A DNA stretch of 7,605 bases from CALSPH01 sp041690035 (GTDB taxonomy: Bacteria; Bacteroidota; Bacteroidia; NS11-12g; UBA955), in assembly GCA_041690035.1 (NCBI GenBank), contig JBDNFC010000039.1, positions 1 to 7,605 on the forward strand, given 5' to 3'. A program made the position numbers and the translations under genes. Each line of letters begins with the position of its first letter. The stretch's first letter is position 1. The notes below the pieces were generated by a model that saw only the letters and a program-made list of their open reading frames with translations, was not told the DNA's origin and made no database searches. Below are positions 6,973 to 7,605 of the stretch, piece after piece.

Positions 6973-7605
6973 TTAAACCAAATTATTATCTATAAACCAC
7001 GCTGCGGTTCTTTTGATCCCTTCTTCCAAATCAATTTGAGCTTTAAAACCCAATAACTCCTCCGATTTTTCTACAGATGGAATACGCAAAGCAATGTCTG
7101 CGCTTAAAGGAGGCATGTGTTCTATTGTAGCATCAGATTTTAATACCCTACACACGGTTTGGGCTAAACCCAATATAGTTGTAATTGCCCTAGCATTGCC
7201 AATATTGAAACTTTGTCCAATCGCTTTGGGGTTTTCAAGACATTGCATTAAGCATTCTACAAAGTCGTCCACATAACACCAAGCGCGTATTTGGGTACCA
7301 TCTCCATCTATCATAATTTTGCCATTCTGGAGCGCTCTTTTTATAAATATTTGTATTGCTCCTTCACCGGTTTGTCCTGGTCCGTAAACGTTAAATGGCC
7401 TAACAGTAACCACTGGCAATTGATGCTGTGAGATATATGCATGTGCTAAATGCTCGCCAGCAAGTTTGCTTACTGCATAAGTCCATCTGGCCTCACCAGC
7501 ACTTCCTGCCACAGTTTGGTCAGTTTCTGAGCTTCTAAAAGCCATGCTGCCAAAAACCTCTGAGGTGCTAAAGTCTATAAAACGATCTGTGATTTTATTT
7601 ATAAA
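6973..7605 (-). CDS. NAD-dependent epimerase/dehydratase, C-terminal part (partial)
   Basis: An extended short-chain dehydrogenase/reductase acting on nucleotide sugars. The visible 210 residues run in from the right edge. The frame stays open before the ATG at 7545, and the residues there belong to the family: FIDFSTSEVFG supplies the catalytic S/T strand, so that ATG is internal. Residue 43 of the fragment is the active-site tyrosine in YAVSK, with its lysine at 47. After it come TVRPFNVYGPGQ, a substrate-binding segment, the IRAWCYVDDFVE stretch, and FNIGN typical of the C-terminal domain. The N-terminal Rossmann glycine motif is off the window. Candidate activities are sugar 4-epimerase, 4,6-dehydratase or decarboxylase; these cannot be separated from the fragment. 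It is followed after one base by a GNAT gene and heads the visible part of an operon that seems to modify an activated sugar. Confidence 0.92.
   Translation of the reverse strand, partial: FINKITDRFIDFSTSEVFGSMAFRSSETDQTVAGSAGEARWTYAVSKLAGEHLAHAYISQHQLPVVTVRPFNVYGPGQTGEGAIQIFIKRALQNGKIMIDGDGTQIRAWCYVDDFVECLMQCLENPKAIGQSFNIGNARAITTILGLAQTVCRVLKSDATIEHMPPLSADIALRIPSVEKSEELLGFKAQIDLEEGIKRTAAWFIDNNLV

Noticed and set aside
6973..7545. Epimerase gene starting at the ATG at 7545
   Set aside because: The frame stays open to the window edge, and the residues before that ATG carry the conserved STSEVFG segment, so the methionine is internal.
1..7605. CRISPR arrays, insertion sequences, tRNA or rRNA genes, toxin-antitoxin or defence genes
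   Set aside because: Nearly every base is accounted for by recognised coding genes, no regularly spaced DNA repeats with spacers or terminal inverted repeats are visible, and the gaps are too short for RNA genes of these kinds.

Overview
The window reads as a compact, AT-rich stretch (roughly one third G+C by eye) of a Bacteroidota chromosome. Four things point there: an OstA-like surface protein of the type common in that phylum, a methylmalonyl-CoA mutase-family C-terminus, start codons without a clear Shine-Dalgarno sequence, and candidate -7 elements of the TAnnTTTG type in the only sizeable divergent gap. Genus cannot be read from the sequence. Coding density is very high: the longest non-coding gap is about 70 bases, so no stretch over 300 bases lacks a gene. 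No rRNA, tRNA, insertion sequence, CRISPR array or phage gene was seen.

Left part, + strand (1-2502): the last 44 residues of a B12-dependent acyl-CoA mutase end at 137. Nine bases later starts a PAP2-type membrane phosphatase (147-797). It overlaps by 14 bases a 572-residue multi-pass glycosyltransferase of the ArnT/PMT type (784-2502). Such transferases use polyprenyl-phosphate sugars and many PAP2 enzymes dephosphorylate polyprenyl or lipid phosphates, so the overlapping pair may serve one envelope-glycan process; that link is inferred.

Middle (2536-5402): tilS on the minus strand and an OstA/LptA-like protein on the plus strand diverge from a gap of about 70 bases (3844-3914). The gap carries two back-to-back TTTGCAG elements and a 10-bp palindrome. 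The OstA-like protein is built from at least eight consecutive repeats with an exact 29-residue period, as expected of a beta-jellyroll that carries lipopolysaccharide across the periplasm.

Right part, minus strand (7605-5412): three tightly packed genes read leftwards: an NAD-dependent sugar epimerase/dehydratase cut by the window edge, a RimJ/RimL-type GNAT acetyltransferase, and a FemAB-like acyl/aminoacyl transferase. Gaps are one base and zero bases. The third gene begins with TTG immediately after the TAA of the second, in the same frame. This looks like the tail of a surface-polysaccharide or amino-sugar cluster that continues beyond the right edge.

Most of the window is therefore envelope biogenesis (lipid-carrier turnover, glycosylation, LPS transport, sugar modification) around one housekeeping tRNA-modification gene. 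I do not see a clearly new defence or mobile system. The most notable points are the TAA-TTG in-frame gene junction and the exact repeat period of the OstA-like protein.
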